DNA of 64,000 bases from Zeimonas sediminis (GTDB lineage Bacteria > Pseudomonadota > Gammaproteobacteria > Burkholderiales > Burkholderiaceae_E). Both the position numbers and the translations under genes were made by a program. The notes under the pieces were generated by a model. The model was not told the origin of the DNA. It did not search any database and worked only from the letters and a program-made list of their open reading frames with translations. Shown here piece after piece: positions 30,911 through 41,170 of the stretch (the stretch's first letter is position 1; each line of letters opens with the position of its first letter). The stretch spans positions 992,001 to 1,056,000 of the forward strand of contig NZ_JAMQYE010000001.1 of NCBI RefSeq assembly GCF_023721795.1, read 5' to 3'.

Positions 30911-31843
30911 ATGGGCGCTCCGGCCCGGGCGGCCGAGCCCGCTCTGGTCTCGGCCAGCTACGGCCGCCACTACCTTGTGCGGCCTTCGGGCGGCGGCGAG
31001 CTCGTGGCCGTAACCCGCGGCAAGCGCACCGACGCATGCGTCGGCGACCGCGTCGGCATCCGCCGCACCGGCGACGGCCAGGCGGTCATCGAGCAGATCG
31101 CTCCGCGCGACAACGAGATACGCCGCACCGACCAGTGGCGCAGCAAGCTGCTGGCAGCCAACGTCGACCAGGTCGCGATCGTGATCGCCGGCGACCCGCC
31201 CTTCTCCGAGGAATTGCTGCTGCGCATCCTGGCCGCGGCCGCGGTCGCCGGCGTGCCGGCCGCTCTGATCGCCAACAAGTGCGACCTCGCCGCGCCGCAC
31301 GCGTCGATCCGCGCGCGGATCGACGCGCATCGCGCGCTCGGCCTGCCGGTGTTCGAGATCGCGGCCAAGGGCGACCCCTCGCAGGTGCGGGACACGCTTC
31401 GCGACTTCCTCGCCGGGCGCACCACGCTGCTGGTCGGGCAGTCCGGAATGGGCAAGTCGACGCTGGTGAACACGCTGGTCCCCGACGCTGACCTGCGGAC
31501 CCAGGCGATCTCGACCGCGCTGGCGACCGGGCGCCACACGACGACCTTCACCCGCCTGTTCGATCTGCCGGAGTCGGTCGCGCCCGACGCGCGGCTGATC
31601 GACACGCCGGGCTTCCAGACCTTCGGCGTGGCGCATCTTTCGGCCTCGCAGCTCGCGCACGCGATGCCCGAGTTCGCGCCGTTTCTCGGCCGCTGCCGCT
31701 TCAACGACTGCACCCACCGCGACGAGCCCGGCTGCGCGGTCCGGGACGCGGTGCAGGCCGGCCGGATCGACGCCCGTCGCTTCCAGCTCTACGGGCGCCT
31801 GGTCGACGAGACGCTCAGCGCCCCATCCAGGCAGAGACCGTGA
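30911..31843 (+). CDS. rsgA: Small-subunit ribosome biogenesis GTPase RsgA
   Basis: Circularly permuted GTPase that checks late 30S assembly. 310 residues. Seen: an N-terminal OB fold, G4 NKCD near 119, then G1 GQSGMGKST and G3 DTPGF in permuted order, and a C-terminal zinc knuckle with CRFNDCTHRDEPGC. Start ATG at 30911 follows phhB by eight bases. The 3' end overlaps the convergent CobD-like gene by 29 bases. Confidence 0.97.
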   Translation: MGAPARAAEPALVSASYGRHYLVRPSGGGELVAVTRGKRTDACVGDRVGIRRTGDGQAVIEQIAPRDNEIRRTDQWRSKLLAANVDQVAIVIAGDPPFSEELLLRILAAAAVAGVPAALIANKCDLAAPHASIRARIDAHRALGLPVFEIAAKGDPSQVRDTLRDFLAGRTTLLVGQSGMGKSTLVNTLVPDADLRTQAISTALATGRHTTTFTRLFDLPESVAPDARLIDTPGFQTFGVAHLSASQLAHAMPEFAPFLGRCRFNDCTHRDEPGCAVRDAVQAGRIDARRFQLYGRLVDETLSAPSRQRP

Positions 31844-32852
31844 TCAGCGCGAACAGGCCCAGCCACAGCAGCAGCGAGCGCCAGACCAGGCCCGCCGCCG
31901 CCGGCAGGCTGCCGGGCTGGGCCTCCGCGCCGGGGCATTCGAAGGCGCGGGGCGCGGCCGCCCAGCGCGCTTCGAGCGCGGGGTCGGCGAGCCGCACGCC
32001 GATCGCCCCGCTGCCGACCGCCATCAGCACCGAGCGCGAATCCCAGGGTCCAACGGCAGCGGTCGCAGCGCGCCAGCAGTAGACCGCGTCCTCGAAGTTG
32101 CCGACGATCGCGAAGCCGGCGGCGGTCAGTCTCGTGGGCACCCAGTCGACGACCGCGAAAGCCCGGTTGGCGAAAGCAGGCCACGGCGACCGGGCGGCGG
32201 AGTCGCTGCCCGGCGCCGCTTCGCCCGGACCTTCGCCCGGACCTTCGCCCGGACCTTCGCCCGCGCCTTCGCCCGCCCCCTCGCCGCGCCGCTGCCAGTG
32301 CCGGGCCAGCATTTCGGTGACCCGGTACAGGACCGGCCCCAGCGCGCCGGGCAGCACCACGTAGCAGAACAAGGGCCCGAGCACGTGGCGGTGGGCAGCC
32401 AGCAGCGCGTGGGCGATCGACTGCCGGCAGGTCTGGCCAACCGACGCGCCGGACTCGGCAGCTGCCTCCTCGGCCGGGTCCTCGCCGCGCAGCCATCCCG
32501 ACAGCACCCGTCGCGCGCCTTCGGCGTCATCGGCAGCGAGCGCCACCCTGATCTCGGTGAAGGACTCGCTGAACTGCCGGAAGCCGACGGTGCAATAGAG
32601 CACGAAGACGTGCAGCGCGAACAGCAGCAGCGGATGGATCGCCCCGGCGATCCGCTCCGCGAGCGCGACCACGGCGAGGCTCGCGGCGACGACGATCGCC
32701 CAGCCGATCGCGCCCTGCCGCCGCTCGCCGCCGTCGAAGTTACGGCGGATCATCGCCGCAAAGCCGGCGAATGCCGCGTGGACCCGGTTGCCGGGCCGCA
32801 GTGGTCGGGCCTGCTCGATCAGCAGCGCCAGGACGAGTGCGAAGAAACCCAT
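31815..32852 (-). CDS. CobD/CbiB-like integral membrane protein
   Basis: 345 residues with four to five hydrophobic segments. The N-terminus (MGFFALVLALLIEQARPLRPGN) and RQFSESFTEIRVAL resemble the CobD/CbiB (and AmpE) group common near rsgA in Burkholderiales. No cobalamin gene is nearby, so a cobinamide-synthase role is unlikely, and the function remains open. The middle carries a Gly-Glu-Gly repeat insert (about residues 188-212) from a 12-base tandem repeat. Convergent overlap with rsgA is 29 bases. Confidence 0.82.
   Translation of the reverse strand: MGFFALVLALLIEQARPLRPGNRVHAAFAGFAAMIRRNFDGGERRQGAIGWAIVVAASLAVVALAERIAGAIHPLLLFALHVFVLYCTVGFRQFSESFTEIRVALAADDAEGARRVLSGWLRGEDPAEEAAAESGASVGQTCRQSIAHALLAAHRHVLGPLFCYVVLPGALGPVLYRVTEMLARHWQRRGEGAGEGAGEGPGEGPGEGPGEAAPGSDSAARSPWPAFANRAFAVVDWVPTRLTAAGFAIVGNFEDAVYCWRAATAAVGPWDSRSVLMAVGSGAIGVRLADPALEARWAAAPRAFECPGAEAQPGSLPAAAGLVWRSLLLWLGLFALITVSAWMGR
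32219..32290 (-). repeat. 12-base tandem repeat within the CobD-like gene
   Basis: Three perfect copies of CTTCGCCCGGAC (32219-32254) are followed by three degenerate copies up to 32290. The unit is a multiple of three, so the frame is preserved and the protein gains GEGP/GEGA units. It is a probable length-variable site. Confidence 0.9.
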
Positions 32853-32880
32853 CTCCCTGTCTCCATCGAACGGGGTCGCG

Positions 32881-33600
32881 TCAGGCGCTCAGCAGGCGAT
32901 ACAGGTTCCTGAGCATCGCTGCCGTGGCGCCCCAGATGAAATACTCGTCGGCGGCCGGGTGCGGCCGCCAGGGCATCGCCCAGAAGATGCGCTGCGCGCC
33001 GCCCACCTCGACCAGGCGGCGCTGGTGATGGCGGGGATCCATCAGGAAGCCGAGCGGCACCTCGAAGACGTCGGCGACCTCCTGCGGATCGGGGCGCAGT
33101 TCCAGGCCCGGCGCGACCAGCCCGACCACCGGCGTCACCTGGAAACCGGTGCCGGTCAGGTAATCGGGCAGGCGCCCGATCACCTCGACCCGCGCCGGGT
33201 CCAGGCCGACTTCCTCGTGCGCCTCGCGCAGCGCGGTGTGCACCGGGGTGCGGTCGGCCGGCTCGTAGCGCCCGCCGGGAAAGGCCACCTGGCCCGAGTG
33301 CTGGCGCAGGTGCAGCGTGCGCTGGGTCAGCAGCACCGACGGAGCCCCGGCGTGCGCGACGATCGGCACCAGCACCGCCGCCGGCCTGGGCGGCCCGGCG
33401 TGCAGGCGGATCCGGTCGCCGGTCATTTCGGGCGCCCACTGCGGCGGCTTGCTGAATCGCTCGCGCAGCCGCTCCGGCGCGAGCGCCTCCCCCGCCACCG
33501 CGGGCAGGACCTGCGTGTCGTCGGCCACCAGCGGCGAGAGGCGCGGATCGAAGGCCGGCCCGCGGGGACTTTCAGATGCTGGTCCGATCGACGAGGTCAT
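32881..33600 (-). CDS. CoA pyrophosphatase, Nudix hydrolase (NudL/YeaB type)
   Basis: Hydrolyses CoA and derivatives to phosphopantetheine and adenosine 3',5'-bisphosphate. 239 residues from the ATG at 33600. Seen: the UPF0035 signature LLTQRTLHLRQHSGQVAFPGG directly before the Nudix box, whose core is REAHEEVGL. The box Glu at the G-x5-E position is replaced, as in NudL relatives. An upstream start at 33753 would add 51 Arg-rich residues across the rplS terminator and was rejected. Located downstream of rplS, as in related genomes. Confidence 0.93.
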   Translation of the reverse strand: MTSSIGPASESPRGPAFDPRLSPLVADDTQVLPAVAGEALAPERLRERFSKPPQWAPEMTGDRIRLHAGPPRPAAVLVPIVAHAGAPSVLLTQRTLHLRQHSGQVAFPGGRYEPADRTPVHTALREAHEEVGLDPARVEVIGRLPDYLTGTGFQVTPVVGLVAPGLELRPDPQEVADVFEVPLGFLMDPRHHQRRLVEVGGAQRIFWAMPWRPHPAADEYFIWGATAAMLRNLYRLLSA

Positions 33601-33674
33601 CCTGGATGGCACGCGAGGAAGCGAAAGCGGGACGAACGAGAAGGCGGAACGAACGAAACGAGGCTCGCACGACG

Positions 33675-33712
33675 AAAAAAGGGGCGCAAGACTGCGCCCC
33701 CTTCTTTTGCCA
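33675..33712 (-). terminator. Intrinsic terminator after rplS
   Basis: GGGGCGCA-AGAC-TGCGCCCC (33681-33700) is flanked by A6 on the left and CTTCTTTT on the right. Read on the minus strand, the stem is followed by six T residues, ending the rplS transcript 120-140 bases past its stop and before the Nudix start. It could also work weakly on the plus strand. Confidence 0.9.
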
Positions 33713-33822
33713 CGTTCCTGCGCCCGTTTCGCGCGCCGCGTGGCAAGGCGCACGCAAGCGCCTGCACCGGTCGTCGCGCCGGCCGCCGCTCGCGCGACGG
33801 CCCGGCCCGACCGGCCCGACCG

Positions 33823-34203
33823 TCAGGCCGCGGCGTTGCCCGACGACTTGCCGGGCAGCTTTTCCTTGATCCGCGCCGACTTGCCCGAGCGCGCACGCAG
33901 GTAGTAAAGCTTGGCGCGACGGACGTCGCCGCGGCGCTTGACCTCGATCGAGGCGATCAGCGGCGAATACAGCTGGAAGGTGCGCTCGACGCCCTCGCCC
34001 GACGAGATCTTGCGGACGATGAACGAGGAGTTCAGGCCGCGGTTGCGACGGCCGATCACCACGCCCTCGAAGGCCTGGACGCGCTTGCGGCTGCCCTCGA
34101 CGACGTTGACGTTGACGACCACGGTGTCCCCGGGGGCGAACTCGGGGATGGTCTTGCCGAGCCGGGCGATCTCTTCCTGCTCGAGCGTTTCGATCAGATT
34201 CAT
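33823..34203 (-). CDS. rplS: Ribosomal protein bL19
   Basis: 50S protein at the subunit interface. 126 residues. Seen: [51 protein letters not shown] and the basic end [20 protein letters not shown]. Start ATG at 34203 with AAGGAG upstream. Usually the last gene of rpsP-rimM-trmD-rplS; here trmD is 5 kb away and rplS has its own promoter at the end of the tctA-like gene. Confidence 0.98.
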   Translation of the reverse strand: MNLIETLEQEEIARLGKTIPEFAPGDTVVVNVNVVEGSRKRVQAFEGVVIGRRNRGLNSSFIVRKISSGEGVERTFQLYSPLIASIEVKRRGDVRRAKLYYLRARSGKSARIKEKLPGKSSGNAAA

Positions 34204-34292
34204 GCTTGCTCCTTGGCCATCGTGCGCCGGGGGGTTCGAGGAGTATTGACCCGGGCAGAGGATGGGGTTCGCGGATTCCCGCAAAGCCGTCG

Positions 34293-34322
34293 ATTATAGC
34301 CGTTCGGCGCGTTTCCTGCCAA
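34293..34322 (-). promoter_or_regulatory. Sigma-70 promoter of rplS
   Basis: On the minus strand TTGGCA (34322-34317), an 18-base spacer and a perfect TATAAT (34298-34293) overlap the stop codon of the tctA-like gene. The start would lie near 34286, leaving a leader of about 83 bases before rplS. This explains how rplS is expressed after separation from trmD. Confidence 0.75.
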
Positions 34323-35793
34323 GCAGGGCGAGCAGGCGCGGCGCGACCAGCAGCAGCGCCGCGATCGCCAGCAGGGTCCCGGACAGCGGCCGGGTGGCGA
34401 AGGTGGTCCAGTCGCCCTGCGCGATCGTCAGGGCCTGGCGCATCGACTGCTCCATCATCGGCCCGAGGATCAGCCCGACGACCAGCGGCGCGACCGGGAA
34501 GCCGAAGCGGCGCATCGCGTAGCCGAGCGCGCCGAAGGCGTAGAGCAGGCCGACGTCGAACAGCGAGTTCCCGGCGCCGTACACGCCGACGGTCGAGATC
34601 ACGACGATGCCGCCGTACAGCAGCGGCGCCGGAATCGACAGCAGCCGCACCCAGATGCCGACCAGCGGCAGGTTGAGCAGCAGCAGGATCACGTTGCCGA
34701 TGTACAGGCTGGCGATCAGCGTCCAGACCAGGCCCGACTGCTGGGTGAACAGCATCGGCCCCGGCTGGATTCCGTAGCTCTCGAAGGCCGACAGGATCAC
34801 CGCCGCGGTGGCCGAGGTCGGGATGCCGAGCGTGAGCAGCGGCATCAGCACGCCGGCGGCCGAGGCGTTGTTGGCCGCCTCGGGGCCCGCCACCCCCTCG
34901 ATCGCGCCGTTGCCGAACTCCTCGGGATGGCGCGTCAGCTTCTTCTCGGTGTAGTAGGACAGCAGCGTGGGCAGCTCGGCGCCGCCGGCCGGCAGCGCCC
35001 CGATCGGGAAGCCGAAGGCCGCGCCCCGCAGCCAGGGCTTCCAGCTGCGGCGCAGGTCGTCGCGAGTCAGCCATACCCTGCCGCCGACCTTCAGCACCTC
35101 GTCCTTGCCGGTGCGGCCCTGCCAGGCGAGGAACAGCGCCTCGCCGACCGCGAACAGGCCGACCGCCGCCGCGGTGAACTCGACGCCGTCGAGCAGCTCG
35201 GCCGCGCCGAAGGTGAAGCGCGGCTGGCCGCTCTGAAGGTCGATGCCGGTCAGCCCGACGAGCAGCCCGAGCGCGAGCGCGACCAGGCCGCGCAGCACCG
35301 AGTCTCCCAGCACCGCCGACACCGCGACCAGCGACAGCAGCATCAGGCTGAAGTATTCGGCCGGGCCGAACTTCAGCGCCGCCTCCACGACCAGCGGCGC
35401 GACGAAGGTGAGCGCGATCGTCGCGATCGTGCCGGCCACGAAGCTGCCGATCGCCGCGGTGGCCAGCGCCGCCCCCGCCCGGCCCCGGCGGGCCATCCTG
35501 TAGCCCTCGAGCGCGGTGACCACGGTGGCCGACTCGCCGGGCGTGTTGATCAGGATCGAGGTGGTCGAGCCGCCGTACATCGCGCCGTAGTACACCCCGG
35601 CGAACATCACGAACATCGCGGCGGCGGGCACCTTGAAGGTCAGGGGCAGCAGCAGCGCGATCGTGAGCGCGGGACCGATGCCGGGCAGCACCCCGACCAT
35701 CGTGCCGAGCAGGCAACCGAGGAAGCCGTAGAGCAGGATCGACGGCTCGAGCGCCGCCGCGAAGCCGCCCATCAGGGCGTTCAGCGCCTCCAC
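34294..35793 (-). CDS. tctA: Tripartite tricarboxylate transporter, large membrane subunit (TctA family)
   Basis: Main channel of a secondary transporter that works with a periplasmic receptor. 499 residues with about 12 hydrophobic segments. Seen: the two TctA signature regions, [20 protein letters not shown] near residue 37 and [18 protein letters not shown] near 325, plus [15 protein letters not shown]. It starts one base after the TctB-like stop. The stop codon overlaps the rplS -10 element. The solute is a carboxylate by family analogy. Confidence 0.96.
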   Translation of the reverse strand: MEALNALMGGFAAALEPSILLYGFLGCLLGTMVGVLPGIGPALTIALLLPLTFKVPAAAMFVMFAGVYYGAMYGGSTTSILINTPGESATVVTALEGYRMARRGRAGAALATAAIGSFVAGTIATIALTFVAPLVVEAALKFGPAEYFSLMLLSLVAVSAVLGDSVLRGLVALALGLLVGLTGIDLQSGQPRFTFGAAELLDGVEFTAAAVGLFAVGEALFLAWQGRTGKDEVLKVGGRVWLTRDDLRRSWKPWLRGAAFGFPIGALPAGGAELPTLLSYYTEKKLTRHPEEFGNGAIEGVAGPEAANNASAAGVLMPLLTLGIPTSATAAVILSAFESYGIQPGPMLFTQQSGLVWTLIASLYIGNVILLLLNLPLVGIWVRLLSIPAPLLYGGIVVISTVGVYGAGNSLFDVGLLYAFGALGYAMRRFGFPVAPLVVGLILGPMMEQSMRQALTIAQGDWTTFATRPLSGTLLAIAALLLVAPRLLALLGRKRAERL

Positions 35794-35794
35794 C

Positions 35795-36289
35795 TCAGCC
35801 GCCCAGCCTCAGGAAGGGGCCGAGCTGGACGCCGAGCAGGCGGTCGAACACGAACCAGATCGCAAAAGCGAAGATCGCGCCCGCCACCGCGTCGCGCAGC
35901 CAGCGGCGACTGTCGAAGGCGCGCGCCACCAGCACGAAGCACGCCGCGCTCGCCGGGCCGATGCCGGCCGCCGGCAACAGGCCCAGCATCGCCGCGAGCC
36001 CCGCGGCGAGCCAGGCCAGGCGCCCCCTGGCGCCGGGCAGCGGGCCCTCGACCGGGTCGCGCGCGGCGTCTTCGGCATCGCCGCGCCACGCCTGAACCAG
36101 GTAGGCGAACGACAGCGCAGCCAGCAAGCCGGCGAGCGCGCCCGGCATCGTGCTCGGCCCGACGTCGGAAGCGACCGGCGGTGGCGGGATCAGCCAGACC
36201 TGCCAGCCCGCGACCGCGGCGAGCGCGAGCAGGGCCGCGGCCATTGCGAGCGGGCCGCGCCGGCCGCCGGGCGCCGGGCGATTCGGCAT
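35795..36289 (-). CDS. tctB: Tripartite tricarboxylate transporter, small membrane subunit (TctB family)
   Basis: 164 residues with four predicted membrane segments: residues about 13-33, 50-65, 88-120 and 135-150. The sequence is poorly conserved, as is usual for TctB. The C-terminal [13 protein letters not shown] resembles the family end. Position between the TctC-like receptor and TctA-like channel supports the call. Confidence 0.87.
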   Translation of the reverse strand: MPNRPAPGGRRGPLAMAAALLALAAVAGWQVWLIPPPPVASDVGPSTMPGALAGLLAALSFAYLVQAWRGDAEDAARDPVEGPLPGARGRLAWLAAGLAAMLGLLPAAGIGPASAACFVLVARAFDSRRWLRDAVAGAIFAFAIWFVFDRLLGVQLGPFLRLGG

Positions 36290-36317
36290 CGTTCGAAGCG
36301 CGTCGGGCGCGGCCGGA

Positions 36318-37292
36318 TCAGGCCAGCCCCAGGTCCTTCATGACCGCCTCGGTGTCGGCGATGTCGGTCGTGAGCACCTTGGCGAACTCGTCGCCGGCGA
36401 GGAACACGTCGGTCCACTTGCGCTGCGCGAGCAGGTCCTTCCAGCCCTGCGCGTCGTGCATCTTCGTGAGCAGCGCGACGAGCTGGTCGCGCTGCGCGGT
36501 CGAGATGCCGGGCGCGCCGAACACGCCGCGCCAGTTGGCGGCGGTGACCGGCAGGCCGAGCTCGGTCAGCGTGGGCACGTCCACGCCCGGGATGCGCCGG
36601 TTGCCCGAGACCGCGAGCGGGCGCATGCGACCCGCCTGGATCTGCTCGGCGAACTCGGAGTAGCCGGAGATGCCGGCCGTGACCTGTCCGCCGATGATCG
36701 CCGCATTGGCCGGGCCGCCGCCAGCGAAGGCGACGTAGGCGGCCTCGCGCGGATTGCGGCCCAGCGCCTTGACGATCTTGCCGAGCAACTGGTGATCGGT
36801 GCCGCCCGACGAGCCGCCGGCCACGCTGACCGCCTTCGGATTTTCCTTGATCGCGGCCTCGAGGTCCTTCCAGGTCTTGTGGGGGCTCGACGACGGCACG
36901 ACGATGACGCCGGCCTCCTCGGTGAGCCGCGCCAGCGGGACCACGTCCTTGATCGTGACCGGGCTCTTGTTCTGGATGCCGGCGCCGACCATGACCGAGC
37001 CGCCGACCATCATCGCGTTCGCCATGCCCTTGCGCTGGTTGACGAAGCGCGGCAGGCCGACCATGCCGCCGGCCCCGCCCACGTTCTCGAACTGGAAGGC
37101 GCCGACCAGGCCGGCGCCCTTGCAGGCCTGCTCGATCGCGCGACCGGTGCCGTCCCAGCCGCCGCCGGGCGCGGCCGGCACGAACATCAGGATCGATTCG
37201 AAGAGCTGCTGCGCGAGCGCCACGCGCGGCAGCGAAGCGGCAATCGGAGCCGCGGCGGCAGCCGCGATCAGGTTGCGACGCGAGATCGTCAT
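36318..37292 (-). CDS. tctC: Tripartite tricarboxylate transporter receptor (TctC/Bug family)
   Basis: Periplasmic solute-binding protein of 324 residues. Seen: a signal peptide (MTISRRNLIAAAAAAPIAAS, processed near VALAQQ), the Bug-family segments FVPAAPGGGWDGTGR, FENVGGAGGMVG and SGGTDHQLLG. First gene of the tctCBA-like operon, start ATG with GAGGAG upstream. A CATAAT at 37316-37321 on the minus strand is a possible -10. Bug proteins bind carboxylates such as citrate, or nicotinate; the ligand is unknown here. Confidence 0.94.
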   Translation of the reverse strand: MTISRRNLIAAAAAAPIAASLPRVALAQQLFESILMFVPAAPGGGWDGTGRAIEQACKGAGLVGAFQFENVGGAGGMVGLPRFVNQRKGMANAMMVGGSVMVGAGIQNKSPVTIKDVVPLARLTEEAGVIVVPSSSPHKTWKDLEAAIKENPKAVSVAGGSSGGTDHQLLGKIVKALGRNPREAAYVAFAGGGPANAAIIGGQVTAGISGYSEFAEQIQAGRMRPLAVSGNRRIPGVDVPTLTELGLPVTAANWRGVFGAPGISTAQRDQLVALLTKMHDAQGWKDLLAQRKWTDVFLAGDEFAKVLTTDIADTEAVMKDLGLA

Positions 37293-37346
37293 GGGGGTCT
37301 CCTCGGTGATGCCGGATTATGGGCCCGGGAAGACCGCCCTGACTAC

Positions 37347-38834
<1,488 letters not shown>

Positions 38835-39224
38835 GGAGACCTCTGGAACATCAACGGAATGACGCGCGGCGATCGGCTCGATCGCCGCGAGGCGTCGGGC
38901 ATCGGCGCCAGACGGATTCCGGATGGCCCGGCCAGACAGGCCGGATCGCTAACAGAGGTCGGGGGACGATGAACGAATGAGCGAGGCAGCGCAAGCCCGG
39001 TCGCGACGGAGATCGGTTTCCCCGCGCACGCCGGTTGCTGCAACGCACAATCGGACTATACCGGCAATCCGTCGCCGGCGCGAGCGAAATCTGCAGGGGG
39101 CGAGATCGGCAGCCGATGCCTGGAGGACGAACCTGGAGGGGAGACCTGGGGAAAATACCGTGCGCGGATGCCCCGAGCGGACGCAAGCAGCGACGGCCGG
39201 CGCCGAGCCGAGCGGCGCCGCTCT
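38835..39224. other. Intergenic region between rhlE and trmD
   Basis: 390 bases without a supported gene. On the minus strand TATAGT near 39054-39059 is a possible rhlE -10, giving a leader of about 215 bases; no -35 is clear. Open frames on the plus strand are Arg/Ser-rich and lack family features. A GC-only hairpin at 39198-39220 lies directly after trmD. Confidence 0.4.
39198..39220 (-). terminator. GC-rich hairpin just downstream of trmD
   Basis: CGGCGCCG-AGCCGAG-CGGCGCCG forms an eight-base-pair stem with a seven-base loop, starting four bases past the trmD stop. There is no T-tract, so it is either a processing or stabilising hairpin, or a weak terminator of rpsP-rimM-trmD. Confidence 0.4.
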
Positions 39225-40001
39225 CTACCCTTCCCCCTTCCCCCTTCCCGCATCCCCTCCCTCAGCCCCTGCTGCCAGCGACGCGAGAAACGCCTCGTCC
39301 TGCCGGTCGAGCAGGCCCCGCCTTCTCGCCTCGTCGATCAGGTCGGGGCGCCGCCTCAGCGTCGTTTCGAGCGAGCGATCCCGCCGCCAGCGCGCGATGC
39401 GCGCGTGATGACCGGAAAGCAGCACCTCGGGGACCGGCAGGCCCTCGAAGACCTCGGGCCGCGTGTAGTGGGGGCAGTCGAGCAGCCCGTCGGCGAAGGA
39501 ATCGTGCGCCGCCGAAGCCTCGTCGTTCATCGCCCCGGGCAGCAGCCTGACGACTGCGTCGATCAGCATCATCGCCGGCAGCTCCCCGCCGGACACGACG
39601 AAGTCGCCGATCGAGATCTCCTCGTCGACGTGGCGATCGAGCAAGCGCTGGTCGATCGCCTCGTAGCGGCCCGCGACCAGCACCATGCCGGGCAAGGCGG
39701 CGAGCCGGCGGACCTTCGCGTCGTCGAGCGGCGCGCCCTGCGGCGACAAGGCGATCACGGGTCGCCGCCCGGCGGCGAGCGCCGCGCCGATCGCGTCGGC
39801 CAGCGGCTGGCCGAGCATGACCATTCCCGGGCCGCCACCGTAGGGCCGGTCGTCGACCCGCCGGTAGGCGTCGGTGGTGAAGTCGCGCGGGTTGTGGACG
39901 GCGAACTGCCACAGGCCCCTCTGCAGGGCCCGTCCGGTGATGCCGAAGCGGGTGAGCGCGTCGAACATCTCGGGGAAGATCGAAACGACGTCGATGCGCA
40001 T
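39225..40001 (-). CDS. trmD: tRNA (guanine-37 N1) methyltransferase
   Basis: Methylates G37 of tRNAs and prevents +1 frameshifting. 258 residues. Seen: [25 protein letters not shown], the trefoil-knot SAM loops ([12 protein letters not shown] and [13 protein letters not shown]), and [21 protein letters not shown] with the catalytic region. The last 15 residues are Gly/Glu-rich. Forty bases after rimM. It is not followed by rplS here. Confidence 0.98.
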   Translation of the reverse strand: MRIDVVSIFPEMFDALTRFGITGRALQRGLWQFAVHNPRDFTTDAYRRVDDRPYGGGPGMVMLGQPLADAIGAALAAGRRPVIALSPQGAPLDDAKVRRLAALPGMVLVAGRYEAIDQRLLDRHVDEEISIGDFVVSGGELPAMMLIDAVVRLLPGAMNDEASAAHDSFADGLLDCPHYTRPEVFEGLPVPEVLLSGHHARIARWRRDRSLETTLRRRPDLIDEARRRGLLDRQDEAFLASLAAGAEGGDAGRGKGEG

Positions 40002-40040
40002 GTCGGAACGAAGGCCGGGCCGCGCGGTGCGGCGGCCTCT

Positions 40041-40754
40041 CTAGAAGTCCGGGTCCCAGTCGGCGACGATGCGCCGGCCGACCAGGTCCACCTCGGGCAC
40101 GTGCGCCTCGACGAAGGGAATCAGGCGCTCTCGCCCCTCGCGATCGCGAAGCCGCAGCAACGGATGCGCGCCGTGGTCGTCGACCGCCTCGACGCTTCCG
40201 AGGCCGACGCCCGACGGCGTGACGACCTCGCAGCCGATCAGGTCGACCCAGTAGTACTCGCCTTGGGCGGGCTCGGGAAAATCGGCCCGGCTGACCGCGA
40301 CCTGGCAGCCACGAAGGGCGTCGGCGACCTCCTTGACCTCGATGCCGGTCACGGTGGCCACCAGGCTTCCCCCGTGCGCGCGGCAGCGAGTCACGCTGAC
40401 CATGGCAGGCAACGGAAACGGCCGCTCGACGCGACCGGGCGCGCGAACGCCGGGGTCGGCGGACGGGGCGCTCAGGTACCAGCGACGCGCCGTCAGCAGC
40501 ACCGAATCCTCCGGCTCGTTGAACGGCTCGATCCGGAGCGCGCCGCGCACGCCCCAGGAGCCGCCGACACGGCCGACGACGACGCTGTCCTGCGGCAACG
40601 CAGGAACGGTGACGATGTCGGAGCCCGCTCCGGCGGCGATCGCCGCGCGGCGCGAGGAGGAGGGAGGGCCCCCCGGTGAAGAGGACCCTGACGCCGGGCG
40701 GCGAGACGAGGCGGAACCGCGCCCGGAATGCCGGGTTTCAGATCCGCCGGCCAC
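40041..40754 (-). CDS. rimM: Ribosome maturation factor RimM
   Basis: Binds S19 and helps 30S head assembly. 237 residues from the GTG at 40754, 20 bases after the rpsP stop. Seen: the N-terminal barrel (VVVGRVGGSWGVRGALRIEPF), then the PRC barrel with EYYWVDLIGCEVV and the end RIVADWDPDF. The first 50 residues are Ser/Gly/Arg-rich and poorly conserved; betaproteobacterial RimM often has such an extension, but a later start (TTG at about residue 54) cannot be excluded. Confidence 0.93.
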   Translation of the reverse strand: MAGGSETRHSGRGSASSRRPASGSSSPGGPPSSSRRAAIAAGAGSDIVTVPALPQDSVVVGRVGGSWGVRGALRIEPFNEPEDSVLLTARRWYLSAPSADPGVRAPGRVERPFPLPAMVSVTRCRAHGGSLVATVTGIEVKEVADALRGCQVAVSRADFPEPAQGEYYWVDLIGCEVVTPSGVGLGSVEAVDDHGAHPLLRLRDREGRERLIPFVEAHVPEVDLVGRRIVADWDPDF

Positions 40755-40774
40755 CTGGCGCCCGCCGGGAAGCG

Positions 40775-41044
40775 TCAGGCCGCAGCGGCCGTGGCAGCCT
40801 GCGCCTTGGTGTACTGGCGAACCAGGCGCTCGACGGTCGGCGACAGCTGGGCGCCGTTCTGCTGCCAGTAGCCGATGCGATCCATCGACAGCACGAGACC
40901 GTTCTCGTTGGCGGCGGCAACCGGGTTGTAGAAGCCGATCCGCTCGATGAAGCGGCCGTCGCGGCGGCTCTGTTTGTCGGTGGCGACGATGTGATAGAAG
41001 GGGCGCTTCTTGGCGCCGCCGCGCGTGAGGCGGATGACGACCAT
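40775..41044 (-). CDS. rpsP: Ribosomal protein bS16
   Basis: 30S assembly protein of 89 residues. Seen: [33 protein letters not shown] and [16 protein letters not shown], followed by an Ala-rich end. Start ATG at 41044 with AAAGGA upstream. First gene of rpsP-rimM-trmD, with a strong promoter directly upstream. Confidence 0.98.
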   Translation of the reverse strand: MVVIRLTRGGAKKRPFYHIVATDKQSRRDGRFIERIGFYNPVAAANENGLVLSMDRIGYWQQNGAQLSPTVERLVRQYTKAQAATAAAA

Positions 41045-41079
41045 ATCGGTATCCTTTGTCCGTGGGCGGAAAACCCTAA

Positions 41080-41108
41080 ATTATAGCCGGGCCCGGGCTT
41101 CGGGGCAA
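41080..41108 (-). promoter_or_regulatory. Sigma-70 promoter of rpsP-rimM-trmD
   Basis: On the minus strand TTGCCC (41108-41103), a 17-base spacer and a perfect TATAAT (41085-41080). The start would be near 41073, about 29 bases before rpsP, suitable for a highly expressed ribosomal operon. Confidence 0.8.
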
Positions 41109-41170
41109 TCGAACGACCCGGCCGCGTCGGCCGGACGTGCCCGGGGCCCCGGCGGGCCGCTCCCGGGATC

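Noticed and set aside
33601-33753. Longer Nudix protein starting at 33753
   Set aside because: The extra 51 residues would be translated across the rplS terminator and are Arg/Ser-rich; the ATG at 33600 gives the family length.
38977-39408. Plus-strand open frames between rhlE and trmD
   Set aside because: Arg/Ser/Ala-rich, no ribosome site, and overlapping the trmD 3' end in antisense.
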